From contig NZ_BAHE01000012.1 of NCBI RefSeq assembly GCF_000298235.1, forward strand, positions 1 to 64,000: a stretch of 64,000 nt of DNA. The letters are read 5' to 3'. Position 1 is the stretch's first letter. Each line of letters begins with the position of its first letter. Made by a program: the position numbers and the translations under genes. A model generated the notes under the pieces. That model ran no database searches, had not been told where the DNA came from, and saw only the letters and a list, made by a program, of their open reading frames with translations. The DNA is from Gordonia namibiensis NBRC 108229 (GTDB lineage: Bacteria > Actinomycetota > Actinomycetes > Mycobacteriales > Mycobacteriaceae). Shown here one piece after another: positions 56,947 through 64,000 of this stretch.

Positions 56947-57043
56947 TGTGAGTCCCCCGTCCCCGGCATCAACACCTCTTGACACCCCTCCACTCAGACA
57001 ACCTAGTACGAGACAGTACGAAGTGGGGATTCGACATCCACAA

Positions 57044-57637
57044 TCACGGAACCCGGACCATGGCCCACACGTCCGGGCCGTCGTCGGGCAGAGAAACCTT
57101 CCCGGTCACCTCGAACCCGAGTCGTTCGTAGAATCTGACGTTCTCCGGGGATGAGGTCTCGAGGTATGCGGCATACCCCTCTGTCCGGGCCGCCTCGAGC
57201 CCTGGCTCGAGCACAGCTCTGCCGAGCCCTCGTGCCTGCGAATGTGGCGCGACCCCGACCGTGGCCAGATTCCAGACGGGTTCGGCCGGCCGGAGACCGG
57301 CGGTTGCCTCGTCGGCCCGCGCAGCGACGTTTGCTCGGTCTCCGTACAGGTCGACGACTCGGGATGCGATGTCGCCGAACGCCTCGTCGAGACCCGACGA
57401 GGACGGAGTGATCCACACCGCCACGGCAGCAAGGTCGTCCGAGACCCAGACGCGGCCGCACCTCATGCCGATCTCGGCGAGATACAACCGCTGCAGGGAA
57501 TCGACGCGAGCGCCATGGTCACGCGCATCGACCGTGTGTCTGGTGAACGGGTAGTCGGCGAAGGCCTGGCCGAGCGTTTCTGCGGCAGCGTCGACGTCTT
57601 CCGGAGTCGCCGGTCGAATGGAAGGGCGGATCGTCAC
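57044..57637 (-). CDS. GNAT-family N-acetyltransferase
   Basis: This 197-aa protein carries the acetyl-CoA site VGVAPHSQARGLGRAVL (Q-x-x-G-x-G/A) near residue 128, and the C-terminal NVRFYERLGFEVTGKV, both standard for GNAT. The GTG at 57637 is 8 nt after TAACCT (57651-57646), a leaderless pattern. The substrate is not predictable. Single gene between the type VII-like cluster and the HNH gene, on the same strand as both. Confidence 0.87.
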   Translation of the reverse strand: MTIRPSIRPATPEDVDAAAETLGQAFADYPFTRHTVDARDHGARVDSLQRLYLAEIGMRCGRVWVSDDLAAVAVWITPSSSGLDEAFGDIASRVVDLYGDRANVAARADEATAGLRPAEPVWNLATVGVAPHSQARGLGRAVLEPGLEAARTEGYAAYLETSSPENVRFYERLGFEVTGKVSLPDDGPDVWAMVRVP

Positions 57638-57669
57638 GCGAAGCGAGGTTACCCGGCGCCTCGCAGCAC

Positions 57670-59007
57670 TCAAGCGACCGCGAGCAGCTGCAGCAGCTTC
57701 GTCTCGATCTTGCTGCGGTCAGGACTTCGGTGCCCGATCGCCGGCGGCGGGGCACTCCGATGCCGGTCGCCGGTCGGGGTGATGACGTCGATGACCCGGA
57801 TGTCTCCGGCCATACGAACCGAATATCCCCAGCCGTCAGCCTCTTTCGCCCGATTGTGGGTGACACAGATGCCGTCGGCGTTGGCTTCGCTGGTCGGGCC
57901 GTCGTGTCGATGCGGTTTCGCGTGGTCGATCTCTGCGATCGGCGCGCCGCAGTACGGAGTTCGACAGCGCTGGTCTCGGAGTCGAACGAAGTGCGCGAGT
58001 GCGGCCGGGAAGGTTCGCGATCTCGACTCCATCGACACCAGTGCACCATCCGACGGACGTGCATAGATACGACGCAGCGTCGAGGCGGTCTCGCCATCGG
58101 GCGACACCGATGCGGCGACGAGTTCCCGTGCCACCGCTGCCGGGATCGGTCCGTACCCCTGCACTTCAGCCGCCGAATCGTTCAACCCGAGCAGACACTC
58201 GTCGGACATGATCATGTTCACTGCCACCGGCACCGGCGACGCTGCGGATCGACCGGTGACACGTTCGACCAGCGTGTCGGCCATGATCTGCGCGTGCGTG
58301 CGATCGTCGGTGCCGAGCACCGAGTCGGCGTGCTGCTTGAGCGAGGCATATACGGAGATCCCCTGCGTCATCGGCAACAACGCCGAAAGCTGGGTCATCA
58401 GATCCGGCGCCGGCCGCACGCTGACCCGCCGATCCTTCTCGGCCTTGGCCTTTCGCGCAACCACCGCGGCCGGTTCGAGTTCGTAGGCATGACGCTTTGC
58501 CCGGGCTTCGACCTCTCGATCGGAAGCACCCACCAGCGCCCGATGGTCGCGGCACACTCGGCGGTCGATCTCCTCCCGCGATTCGCGAGTCAGATAAGCG
58601 GTTTCGCGGACGAGGATCGTGGCACGCCACTCGGTGAGGACTCCGTCCGCGAGAGCCGCCATCGTATGCGGCATCTCATGTGCCAGGGCACGAGCGAACC
58701 CGAGGTACTGGCTCCCCTTCTGCGGTGAGGCCTTACGCGCCAACCCTATTTCGGCGGCAAGCCCCCGGCCCCTTCGCTGCGGCGGGACATTCCTCGCGGC
58801 CTCATCGGCTGCACGAAGCTGATCGAGGTTCGCGGTCTCACGCACCTGCGCCGCGGAACAGGCGGACTTCACCTCCTCGAGCAGCGTCAGTCGATGCACC
58901 GACTCGACCTCGTCGACGCCCGCAGCCATCCCGGCGAGGAGGTGTTGAAAAGCGCGAAGATCTTCCGTCGACAGGCCCGGGGTTCCGCCTGCGCGTGTTT
59001 CGTACAT
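57670..59007 (-). CDS. DUF222 domain HNH endonuclease-like protein
   Basis: This 445-aa protein joins a DUF222 region (residues about 30-310) with a C-terminal HNH domain: CRTPYCGAPIAEIDHAKPH then ANADGICVTHNRAKE, giving the His-Asn-His and a zinc Cys pair. Proteins of this group are abundant in actinobacteria (for example the 13E12 repeat family of M. tuberculosis) and are often in variable loci. The ATG at 59007 is 7 nt after TATCAT (59020-59015), a leaderless pattern. Function unproven; nicking or selfish DNA activity is possible. Confidence 0.88.
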   Translation of the reverse strand: MYETRAGGTPGLSTEDLRAFQHLLAGMAAGVDEVESVHRLTLLEEVKSACSAAQVRETANLDQLRAADEAARNVPPQRRGRGLAAEIGLARKASPQKGSQYLGFARALAHEMPHTMAALADGVLTEWRATILVRETAYLTRESREEIDRRVCRDHRALVGASDREVEARAKRHAYELEPAAVVARKAKAEKDRRVSVRPAPDLMTQLSALLPMTQGISVYASLKQHADSVLGTDDRTHAQIMADTLVERVTGRSAASPVPVAVNMIMSDECLLGLNDSAAEVQGYGPIPAAVARELVAASVSPDGETASTLRRIYARPSDGALVSMESRSRTFPAALAHFVRLRDQRCRTPYCGAPIAEIDHAKPHRHDGPTSEANADGICVTHNRAKEADGWGYSVRMAGDIRVIDVITPTGDRHRSAPPPAIGHRSPDRSKIETKLLQLLAVA

Positions 59008-59073
59008 ACATTCGATGATACTTACTTTCCCGCTGCTTCGACGTCGTTTTCCACAATCATACGAAGCTCCAAT

Positions 59074-59118
59074 CACTTAGCCATTGAGTTCATCGACCCA
59101 CCGTGCAACACTTAGCCA
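59074..59118. repeat. Two direct copies of CACTTAGCCA before arsR
   Basis: The 10-mer CACTTAGCCA occurs at 59074-59083 and again at 59109-59118, 35 bp apart, just before the ATG of the ArsR gene at 59120. The second copy touches the start codon. The 35-bp spacing is a little over three helical turns. They could be half-sites for the ArsR protein. Only these two copies were noticed. Confidence 0.45.
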
Positions 59119-59119
59119 C

Positions 59120-59455
59120 ATGGCAAACAGTTCGGTCGCCCTCGACGAGATATTCGGTGCATTATCGGACCCGACTCGACGCGCCGTCGTCGAACGTCTC
59201 GGGCGCGGGTCTGCGAGCGTCGGCGAACTCGCCGACCCCTTCCCCATGTCCCTCCCGTCCTTCATGAAGCACCTGAGGGTTCTCGAGGAGAGCGGCCTGG
59301 TCATGACCAAGAAGACCGGGCGCACCCGAATGTGCACGCTCGACCGTCGACGCCTGCGACGCCTACAGACCTGGCTCGAACACCAGCGCATCGTCTGGAC
59401 CGAACGCACCGACCGACTCGAAGCCTTCGTCACCGAAACCGAGGAGACATCATGA
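59120..59455 (+). CDS. ArsR-family regulator
   Basis: This 111-aa winged-helix protein starts ANSSVALDEIFGALSDPTRRAV, with LPSFMKHLRVLEESGLVMT as the recognition helix and the wing TKKTGRTRMCTL. A single Cys in the wing and no metal-binding Cys pair are seen, so it is probably not a metal sensor. ATG 59120 was chosen; an upstream start at 59084 is open. It is coupled to the SRPBCC gene by ATGA. ArsR/SRPBCC/DHFR-like trios are recurrent in actinobacteria. Confidence 0.9.
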   Translation: MANSSVALDEIFGALSDPTRRAVVERLGRGSASVGELADPFPMSLPSFMKHLRVLEESGLVMTKKTGRTRMCTLDRRRLRRLQTWLEHQRIVWTERTDRLEAFVTETEETS

Positions 59456-59931
59456 TCGACCCCGAACTCGACCTGACCCTACAACGCATCATCCGCGCAC
59501 CGCGGCAACGGATCTGGGACGCCTGGACGAAACCCGATCAGCTCGCGAAGTGGTGGACGCCCTCCCCGACCGTCACCCGGGTCGAGCGTCTCGAACCGCG
59601 TCCCGGTGGTGCACTAGTCACGCAGATGAGCGACGACGGCGAGACCTTCGTGCCCCACATGGACGCCGTGTTCCTGGTCGTCGACGACCACGAACGCCTG
59701 GTGTTCACCAACGCCGTCGACAGCTCGTGGCGGCCTGCGGAACCCGCACCCGTCCCCATGACCGCCGAGATCACCCTCGGCGAGCATCCCGACGGGACCG
59801 AGTACAGCGTCGTCGTGCGACACGGCAATCCATCCGATCGCGAACAGCATCACGATCTCGGCTTCTACGACGGCTGGGGCTCGGTCACCGCAGCGCTCGC
59901 CGGACTCGTCGAAAGCGAGGTGTCGCGATGA
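59452..59931 (+). CDS. SRPBCC (AHSA1/START-like) domain protein
   Basis: This 159-aa protein of the AHSA1-type SRPBCC superfamily has the RIIRAPRQRIWDAWTKPDQL start, LAKWWTPSPTVTRVE, and a C-terminal helix with GFYDGWGSVTAALAGLVE, forming a hydrophobic ligand cavity. It has no obvious catalytic motif. It is sandwiched by ATGA overlaps on both sides with the ArsR and DHFR-like genes. Ligand unknown. Confidence 0.9.
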   Translation: MIDPELDLTLQRIIRAPRQRIWDAWTKPDQLAKWWTPSPTVTRVERLEPRPGGALVTQMSDDGETFVPHMDAVFLVVDDHERLVFTNAVDSSWRPAEPAPVPMTAEITLGEHPDGTEYSVVVRHGNPSDREQHHDLGFYDGWGSVTAALAGLVESEVSR

Positions 59932-60572
59932 GAGTCACCGTCACCGAGTTCATGACCCTCGATGGCGTCACCCAGGGACCCGGTTCGGCCGACGAGGACA
60001 CCTCCGACGGCTTCACTGCCGGCGGTTGGTTGGTCCCACACATGGACGAGACCTTCATTCAGCAGGCGTCGCAGTGGCTCGATCTCGCCGACGGACTGCT
60101 CCTGGGGCGTCGAACCTACGAGGCCTTCGCCAGCGACTGGCCGCAGATCACCGACCCCGGCGACCCGTTCACCGAGCGGATGAACGCCCTCCCCAAGTAC
60201 GTGGTGAGCAGCACGCTCACCGAACTCCCGTGGCAGCCTGCGACTCTCCTCGGTGGCGCCGCGATCGAGGCGGTGTCTTCCCTGCGCTCGAGACCTAGCG
60301 GTGAACTGCAGGTCCACGGCAGCAACACCCTCGCCGCGTCGCTCCTCGAAGCCGGTCTCGTCGACGCATTGCGGCTGGTCGTCGCCCCGACCGCACTCGG
60401 CGCCGGGAGAGAGCTGTTCGGACGCAACGCAATCAGCCTGGGATTTCGGCTGACGCAGCACACCGCGACTCCCGCAGGACTCCTGATCCTCGAATACGAA
60501 CCGACCGGCCAGGCGGCGGTAGCAGACCACGAGGGCGTCGTCGCCGCGGTCACTGCCTCGCACGGCAAGTGA
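59928..60572 (+). CDS. Dihydrofolate reductase-like (RibD C-terminal fold) oxidoreductase
   Basis: This 214-aa protein has the RibD_C/DHFR fold: VTVTEFMTLDGVTQGPGSADED near the start, GLLLGRRTYEAFASDWP, KYVVSSTLTELPWQPATLL, and GELQVHGSNTLAASLLEAGLVDALRLVV. It should bind NADPH, but the true substrate is not known; it lacks features of the folate enzyme proper. Last gene of the ArsR trio. Its stop is 4 nt from that of the convergent rsmB. Confidence 0.88.
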   Translation: MRVTVTEFMTLDGVTQGPGSADEDTSDGFTAGGWLVPHMDETFIQQASQWLDLADGLLLGRRTYEAFASDWPQITDPGDPFTERMNALPKYVVSSTLTELPWQPATLLGGAAIEAVSSLRSRPSGELQVHGSNTLAASLLEAGLVDALRLVVAPTALGAGRELFGRNAISLGFRLTQHTATPAGLLILEYEPTGQAAVADHEGVVAAVTASHGK

Positions 60573-60576
60573 ACGA

Positions 60577-61992
60577 TCAGTCCCGGGTCAGCGCCGCCAG
60601 GAACATCGCATCCGTGCCGTGGATATGCGGCCACAGCTGAACGTGCGGCCCATCGCCGAGAAGCTCCGGCCCGAGCTTGCCGACGGTCACCAGCGGGCGG
60701 GCGTCGAGTTGACGCGCACCTTGCACCGATGCCAGAACATCGGCGACCACCGACGTGGTCTCGGCCGGGTGCGGCGAGCACGTCGAATAGACCACCACGC
60801 CACCGGGTTTGACCAGCCGAAGCGCCTCGGTGAGCAACTCCTTCTGCAGCACGACGAGTTCATCGACATCGCCAGCTGTTCGGCGCCAACGGGATTCGGG
60901 CCTGCGGCGCAGCGAGCCGAGACCGGAACAAGGCGCGTCGAGCAGGATGCGGTCGTATCCGGGTTCGAGGCCGCTCGACCGGGCGTCGGCAACGTGGATG
61001 GTCACCGGCAGGTCGCTGACCACCTTGCGAATCAGTTCGGCGCGATGCTTCGACACCTCGATGGCATCGAGTCGGGCGGCATCGATCTCGGCGAGCGCAC
61101 CGATCAGCGCGGCCTTGCCGCCGGGTCCGGCGCACATGTCGAGCCAGCGGCCGGAGTCGTCGGCGACCTCGGCGACCGTGACCGCACGCGCGATCAGCTG
61201 GCTGCCCTCGTCCTGGACACCGGCGTAGCCTTCGCGGATAGCGTCGACGTCACCGGGATCACCGCTGGGCAGGTACACGCAGTACGGCGAGAAGTTGCCT
61301 TCCTCTCCCCCGCTGGTCAGCGCCAGTTCCTCGGCGGTGATGTAGCCCGGCCGGGCGACCAGGTGCACGGGCGGCCGTTCGTCGTCGGCGGCGAGCGCCG
61401 CCTGCAACTGGCCGGCCGAACCGCCGAGTGCGTCGCGGAACACCTCCGCGATCCAGCGCGGATGCGCGTACTGGAAGGCCAGGTAGCCGACGAGGTCCTC
61501 GGCGGGCGACGGCGCGAGCTCCTCGACCCACATGTCCTCGTCCTTCTGCGACACCTTGCGCAGCACGGCGTTGGCGAAACCCGAAGGGCCCATGCCGTTC
61601 TCAGAACGTACGAGATCCACCGACGTCGACACCGCCGCATGGGAACCCACGCGCGTCCGCAGCAGCTGATAGGCGCCCAGCCGCAGCACGTCGAGCACCG
61701 GGCCGTCGATCTCCTCGACGGGCCGCTTGGCCGCCGCGGCGATCACCGCATCCAGCAGGCCCTGTGCACGTGCGGTGCCGTAGGCGAGTTCGGTCGCGAA
61801 CGCGGCGTCCCGGCCCTCGATCTTGCGGTCCCGCAGCATCTTCGGGAGGACCAGGTTCGCGTAGGCGTCCCGCTCACGAACCGCGCGTAGCGTGTCCCGC
61901 GCCGCGACGCGGGCCGGGTCGAGGTCCTTCTGCCGGAACTTCGCGGAGTTGTTGTCCCGCTTGCCCCGGCTCGGTCGGCGATCCGCACTCAT
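60577..61992 (-). CDS. rsmB: 16S rRNA (cytosine-C5) methyltransferase RsmB
   Basis: This 471-aa enzyme methylates C967 of 16S rRNA with SAM. The N-terminal NusB-like RNA-binding domain (residues about 25-180) is followed by the Rossmann domain with [40 protein letters not shown] (in part: [17 protein letters not shown] with the PC catalytic Cys), and [16 protein letters not shown] with the second Cys. Start overlaps fmt by ATGA. In M. tuberculosis this is fmu (Rv1407), just ahead of rpe. Confidence 0.95.
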   Translation of the reverse strand: MSADRRPSRGKRDNNSAKFRQKDLDPARVAARDTLRAVRERDAYANLVLPKMLRDRKIEGRDAAFATELAYGTARAQGLLDAVIAAAAKRPVEEIDGPVLDVLRLGAYQLLRTRVGSHAAVSTSVDLVRSENGMGPSGFANAVLRKVSQKDEDMWVEELAPSPAEDLVGYLAFQYAHPRWIAEVFRDALGGSAGQLQAALAADDERPPVHLVARPGYITAEELALTSGGEEGNFSPYCVYLPSGDPGDVDAIREGYAGVQDEGSQLIARAVTVAEVADDSGRWLDMCAGPGGKAALIGALAEIDAARLDAIEVSKHRAELIRKVVSDLPVTIHVADARSSGLEPGYDRILLDAPCSGLGSLRRRPESRWRRTAGDVDELVVLQKELLTEALRLVKPGGVVVYSTCSPHPAETTSVVADVLASVQGARQLDARPLVTVGKLGPELLGDGPHVQLWPHIHGTDAMFLAALTRD

Positions 61993-62948
61993 CCCAGTAC
62001 CGTCCCATCGGTCAGTCGGGCGCCGCGCGCCCAGTCGGCGGCCGGCATCGGCTTCTTACCCGGCGGTTGTACCGTGCCGAGTTTCACCGGTGTCGAACCG
62101 GTTCCGACGAACACCGCCTTCTTCGTCACCGCGATCGCACCCGCGGGCAACGGCTCGGCACGAACCGATTCCGGTAGCGACGCATCGTCCTCCGCGACGG
62201 GACGCACCGGGCCCACCTTGATCCGGGCGTCGTCGAGACTCGTCCACGCCCCGGGCGCCGGCGTGTAGGCGCGGATGAGGCGATCGATGATGTGCGCGGG
62301 CAGATCCCAGCGGATACGCGCATCCTCGACCTCGACCTTGGGCGCGTGGCTGACGCCGGCCGCGGGTTGCGGTTCGGGGATGAGTCCCCCGGCCTCGATG
62401 CCGTCGAGCGTGTTGACGAGCAGGCCGGCCCCGGCGTCGGCGAGACGGGCGAGCAGGTCGCCGCTGGTGTCGGTCGGCCGGATGGTCTCGGTCAGGATGC
62501 CGTACACCGGCCCGGTGTCCAGGCCCTTCTCCAGCCGGAAGGTGCTGGCACCGGTCACCTCGTCACCCGCGGCGATCGCGGCCTGCACCGGCGCCGCTCC
62601 GCGCCACGCGGGCAACACCGAGAAGTGCAGGTTGATCCAGCCGTGGGTCGGCAGCGCGAGCAGATCCTCGGGCACGAGGCCACCGTAGGCGACCACTGCC
62701 GCGCAGTCCGGCGCCCAGCGTCGCAACGTCTCGGCGACATCGGGTTCGGACATCCGACGCGGGGTGATCACTTCCAGGCCGTGCTCGTCGGCGAGGACGC
62801 CGATCGGTGACCGCACGACCTTGCGGCCGCGACCCGACACCGCGTCGGGCCGGGTGATGACACCGACGACCTCATGCGACGGCGAGTCGAGAAGGGCCTG
62901 CAACGACGGCACGGCCACCTCGGGGGTGCCGGCGAAAACGATGCGCAT
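61989..62948 (-). CDS. fmt: Methionyl-tRNA formyltransferase
   Basis: This 319-aa enzyme formylates initiator Met-tRNA with 10-formyl-THF. It has [52 protein letters not shown] (in part: [15 protein letters not shown] with catalytic Asn-His region), the Asp in [13 protein letters not shown], and a C-terminal OB-like domain. ATG 62948 lies directly after the priA stop (no gap). The order priA-fmt-rsmB is as in M. tuberculosis. Confidence 0.96.
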   Translation of the reverse strand: MRIVFAGTPEVAVPSLQALLDSPSHEVVGVITRPDAVSGRGRKVVRSPIGVLADEHGLEVITPRRMSEPDVAETLRRWAPDCAAVVAYGGLVPEDLLALPTHGWINLHFSVLPAWRGAAPVQAAIAAGDEVTGASTFRLEKGLDTGPVYGILTETIRPTDTSGDLLARLADAGAGLLVNTLDGIEAGGLIPEPQPAAGVSHAPKVEVEDARIRWDLPAHIIDRLIRAYTPAPGAWTSLDDARIKVGPVRPVAEDDASLPESVRAEPLPAGAIAVTKKAVFVGTGSTPVKLGTVQPPGKKPMPAADWARGARLTDGTVLG

Positions 62949-64000
62949 TCATCCGATCGTAGGCGGGTCCACCTGGACCCGGATCGGCCCGGTCTGCCGG
63001 TGCGTGTTGCGTCGTGCCTGCCCGGCGGCGAGAGCCTCTGCCAGAAGCCGTCCGTGCTTGCGCGGCAGCCGCACCAGGATGCGGTCCATCTCGTCGTCCG
63101 CGGCGGCCTCCCACTCAGCGCTCCCAGCCGGCGGTCGCACCCCGGGCGGGAGCGGTACCGGCCCGAGAACGTCCGCACCCTCGGGCAGTTCGAGGTGTTC
63201 GACGAAGTCGGTGATGACCTGCGTGGGCCCGTCGACCGAGGCCATCGTGACCGCCGGCGGGAATCCCAGTTCGACGCGCTCGTTCAGTTGGAGCGACGCG
63301 AATCCGACAGGGTCCCAACGGATCAGCGCCTGGACAGGGGCCAGGGTCGAGTCGGCGACGATGACCACGCGGCCGCCCTCGCCATGCGGCCGGACCATGC
63401 CGGCCAACGCCATCCAGCGTCGGACGGCGTGTTCCTCCGCGCGTAGATCGGCACGGTCGAGTTGTGCCCAGGTGTCGACGACGATCGCCGCGCCGTAACC
63501 GTCTGGTGCGACCGGTTCGGCGCCCGGCGTCGCGACGACGAGTCGTGCGCCCGGTTCGATCTCGTCGAGGATGGTGTCGCCGCCGCTCGTGTGGACCGGC
63601 ACACCTGCGAAGGCACGTCCCAGTTCCTCGGCGGTGCGTCGAGCGCCGGTGACCGTCGCGCGCACCTTCGTGTTGCCGCACTCGGGACAGCGGAAGACCG
63701 GCTCCGGGCGGCCGCACCAGCGGCAACTCAGACGCTGGTTGCCATCCATCTGCAGGGGTCCGTTGCACGCGCGGCATCGAGCGTGCTCGCGACACCGCGT
63801 ACACGCCAGCGACGGCACGTAGCCGCGGCGCGGGACGCTGAAGACAACCGGCTGGTCGGCGGCGAACGCTGAGCGGGCCGCGTCGAAGGCGACCTCGGGG
63901 ATCCGCGCGGACCTCGCCATCGGATCCCGGGCGATCTGGCGGTCGTCGTCGGAGATTGCCTGCACACGCGGACTGCGGTGGCGGACGAGCGGTCGGTCGG
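62949..64000 (-). CDS. priA: Primosomal protein PriA (N'), 5' part outside window
   Basis: The minus-strand frame reads to the right window edge; the stop is at 62949 and about 350 residues of the C-terminal half are visible. Four zinc-binding Cys pairs are intact (ACTRCREHARCRACN, CRWC, CPEC). The helicase motifs V and VI, GTQM-x-KG and Q-x-x-GRAGR in canonical PriA, are not found; the corresponding stretches read LVVATPGAEPVAPDGYG and LAGMVRPHGEGGR. So this is the helicase-deficient actinobacterial type. It would act in replication restart as a DNA-binding factor. Confidence 0.92.
   Translation of the reverse strand, partial: DRPLVRHRSPRVQAISDDDRQIARDPMARSARIPEVAFDAARSAFAADQPVVFSVPRRGYVPSLACTRCREHARCRACNGPLQMDGNQRLSCRWCGRPEPVFRCPECGNTKVRATVTGARRTAEELGRAFAGVPVHTSGGDTILDEIEPGARLVVATPGAEPVAPDGYGAAIVVDTWAQLDRADLRAEEHAVRRWMALAGMVRPHGEGGRVVIVADSTLAPVQALIRWDPVGFASLQLNERVELGFPPAVTMASVDGPTQVITDFVEHLELPEGADVLGPVPLPPGVRPPAGSAEWEAAADDEMDRILVRLPRKHGRLLAEALAAGQARRNTHRQTGPIRVQVDPPTIG

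Overview
The window is high-GC, densely coding actinobacterial chromosome. Gene content and order suggest the Mycobacteriales, most probably Gordonia or a close relative such as Rhodococcus or Dietzia. The evidence is a run of blocks in the same order as the Mycobacterium tuberculosis stretch Rv1402-Rv1476: acn and its TetR regulator, the ABC-F protein, the suf cluster, mptB, an ABC transporter with ctaA, qor, ctaB, tkt-tal-zwf-opcA-pgl, secG-tpiA-pgk-gap, whiA-yvcK-rapZ-uvrC, the riboflavin genes, rpe, rsmB, fmt and priA. The genus is inferred from synteny and protein recognition, not from a search. No rRNA, tRNA, CRISPR array, insertion sequence or prophage was seen.

Layout. 0-10 kb: a partial Rv1476-like membrane protein, acn with acnR, an acyl-CoA synthetase, an ABC-F ATPase, an SDR and a lycopene cyclase. 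10-16.6 kb: a complete SUF iron-sulfur operon (sufR-B-D-C-S-U-T) on the minus strand. 16.7-24 kb: mptB, an ABC exporter, heme A synthase, a quinone oxidoreductase and heme O synthase. 24-30.8 kb: the pentose phosphate operon. 31-35.5 kb: an accessory acetamidase/formamidase locus with MarR-type and AmiC-type regulators. 35.5-39.5 kb: ppnP, a flavodoxin-fold oxidoreductase and PEP carboxylase. 39.6-48.8 kb: secG, glycolytic genes, then whiA/yvcK/rapZ/uvrC. 48.7-53.3 kb: riboflavin genes with an FMN riboswitch, then rpe. 53.3-60.6 kb: an accessory insert between rpe and rsmB holding a three-gene WXG100/type VII-like cluster with a lipoprotein, a GNAT, a DUF222-HNH protein and an ArsR/SRPBCC/DHFR-like operon. 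60.6-64 kb: rsmB, fmt and the 3' part of priA.

Most of the window is core metabolism, and several control points can be read directly. An AcnR-type operator lies in the acn promoter. A SufR-type operator abuts the sufR -10. A perfect 14-bp palindrome sits at the start point of the amidase operon, directly behind a TTGACA/TAGTGT promoter. An FMN riboswitch precedes ribE. At least eight genes have a TANNNT hexamer 6-8 nt before the start codon, which suggests leaderless mRNAs. The least explained parts are the type VII-like cluster and the amidase locus with its extra MetX-fold hydrolase.
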